DNA of 6,897 bases from NCBI GenBank assembly GCA_030624805.1, contig JAUXJL010000108.1:1-6897 (forward strand), given 5' to 3'. Below, in pieces: positions 6,633 to 6,897 of the stretch. The stretch is from Acidimicrobiia bacterium (GTDB lineage: Bacteria; Actinomycetota; Acidimicrobiia; Spongiisociales; SHLN01). Within the stretch, counting starts at the first letter, position 1, and each line of letters opens with the position of its first letter. A model generated the notes under the pieces. The model was not told the origin of the DNA. It searched no databases and was given only the letters and a program-made list of their open reading frames with translations. Position numbers and translations under genes: made by a program.

Positions 6633-6650
6633 CCTCCTTCAGTAAGGAGG
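6633..6650 (-). promoter_or_regulatory. Perfect 7-bp hairpin sequestering a Shine-Dalgarno sequence
   Basis: CCTCCTT (6633-6639) and AAGGAGG (6644-6650) are perfect inverted repeats around a 4-base loop. In a minus-strand transcript the second arm is a full Shine-Dalgarno placed just before the ATG at 6628, and the first arm is its exact complement. The RNA could therefore hide this ribosome-binding site. There is no T-run on either side, so it does not look like an ordinary terminator. Whether it is regulatory is inference. Confidence 0.45.
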
Positions 6651-6685
6651 CGAGGTGGTTAAGGGTTCCAAGTGCTGCAAGTTTG

Positions 6686-6897
6686 GTCTACGCCATGTGG
6701 GCGGGAGTTGCCCCCATCCCGGTGTGGTCAGCTAACAACCAACGCATCCGCCTCAACCGAGGCGGCAACCGACAAACCAACGCAGCACTCCACCGTATCG
6801 CTATCACCCAGATCCGTATCCACCCCCCGCGCAAACCTTCATCGCCCGACGCCTCGAGGGCGGATCAACCAAACGAGAAGCCCTTCGACTCCTCAAA
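6686..6897 (+). pseudogene. IS110-family transposase, C-terminal fragment with frameshift
   Basis: The conserved C-terminal (Transposase_20-type) domain of IS110-family elements is readable from about 6686: MWAGVAPIPVWSANN, then RLNRGGNRQTNAALHRIA and ITQIRIHPP in one frame up to a run of six Cs at 6823-6828. The family pattern then continues in the next frame from about 6829 as AQTFIARRLEGGSTKREA and RLLK to the window edge. Adding one C to the run restores a single reading frame. S at 6728-6730 sits in the serine segment after the APIP motif. The N-terminal DEDD (RuvC-like) domain is absent: upstream sequence to 6441 shows no resemblance to it. The fragment is thus truncated on the left as well as frameshifted. 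The element probably runs past 6897. No inverted repeats or target duplications were found, which is normal for much of this family. Confidence 0.8.

Larger units (their letters stand above)
6441..6685. other. Gap without an intact gene
   Basis: About 245 bases between the start of the membrane-protein gene and the transposase fragment. It holds the probable decayed ORF and the Shine-Dalgarno hairpin described separately, and presumably the promoter of the minus-strand membrane protein, though I cannot point to convincing -35/-10 boxes. A plus-strand 63-codon frame at 6471-6662 has no protein-like features. Confidence 0.5.

Noticed and set aside
6633..6650. Hairpin as a Rho-independent terminator
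   Set aside because: No T-run follows the stem on either strand, and one arm is a Shine-Dalgarno placed in front of an ATG.
6471..6662. 63-codon plus-strand frame in the gap right of the membrane protein
   Set aside because: No ribosome-binding site, Ser/Arg-rich content and no resemblance to a known protein; the minus strand of the same stretch is more protein-like.
1..6897. CRISPR arrays, tRNA or rRNA genes
   Set aside because: No regularly spaced repeats and no tRNA- or rRNA-like sequence were seen on reading both strands.

Overview
This window is a high-GC bacterial chromosome segment. Most of it is one plus-strand run of tetrapyrrole (heme/siroheme) biosynthesis genes. Standalone hemD, the C5-pathway enzyme hemL, hemE followed directly by an oxygen-type porphyrinogen oxidase, frequent GTG/TTG starts and the protein style (HemC with PAPAQAAL near the end of domain 2) all suggest an actinobacterium, possibly an uncultured Acidimicrobiia-like lineage. 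The phylum is a moderate-confidence inference and the class is a guess.

Layout, positions 1-6036 (+): hemC (5' end outside the window), hemD, hemB, hemL, hemE and hemY/cgoX. Each of the five junctions is a 4-base overlap in which the start codon shares bases with the preceding TGA stop (GTGA, GTGA, TTGA, ATGA, GTGA). This suggests one transcript with translational coupling. The enzymes cover the following steps: glutamate-1-semialdehyde to 5-aminolevulinate (HemL), porphobilinogen (HemB), hydroxymethylbilane (HemC), uroporphyrinogen III (HemD), coproporphyrinogen III (HemE), and oxidation of coproporphyrinogen III or protoporphyrinogen IX (HemY/CgoX). Glutamyl-tRNA reductase (hemA), the ferrochelatase and the last decarboxylase (hemQ/chdC, or hemN/hemF) are not in the window. 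hemA may lie just upstream.

Positions 6037-6071 form a short convergent gap with a weak hairpin and a T-run. Positions 6440-6072 (-) encode an unrecognised 122-residue protein with three predicted membrane segments. Positions 6441-6694 contain no intact gene. They hold what looks like a decayed small minus-strand ORF with a very strong Shine-Dalgarno sequence that is also half of a perfect hairpin. From about 6686 to the right edge there is a C-terminal fragment of an IS110-family transposase, broken by a one-base frameshift in a C-run. The right end therefore looks like a decaying accessory edge beside a conserved housekeeping operon.

I see no convincing novel multi-gene system. The points most worth a second look are the unbroken chain of overlaps including the TTG start of hemL, the short HemC C-terminus, the Shine-Dalgarno/anti-Shine-Dalgarno hairpin with its decayed ORF, the small membrane protein, and the frameshifted transposase tail.
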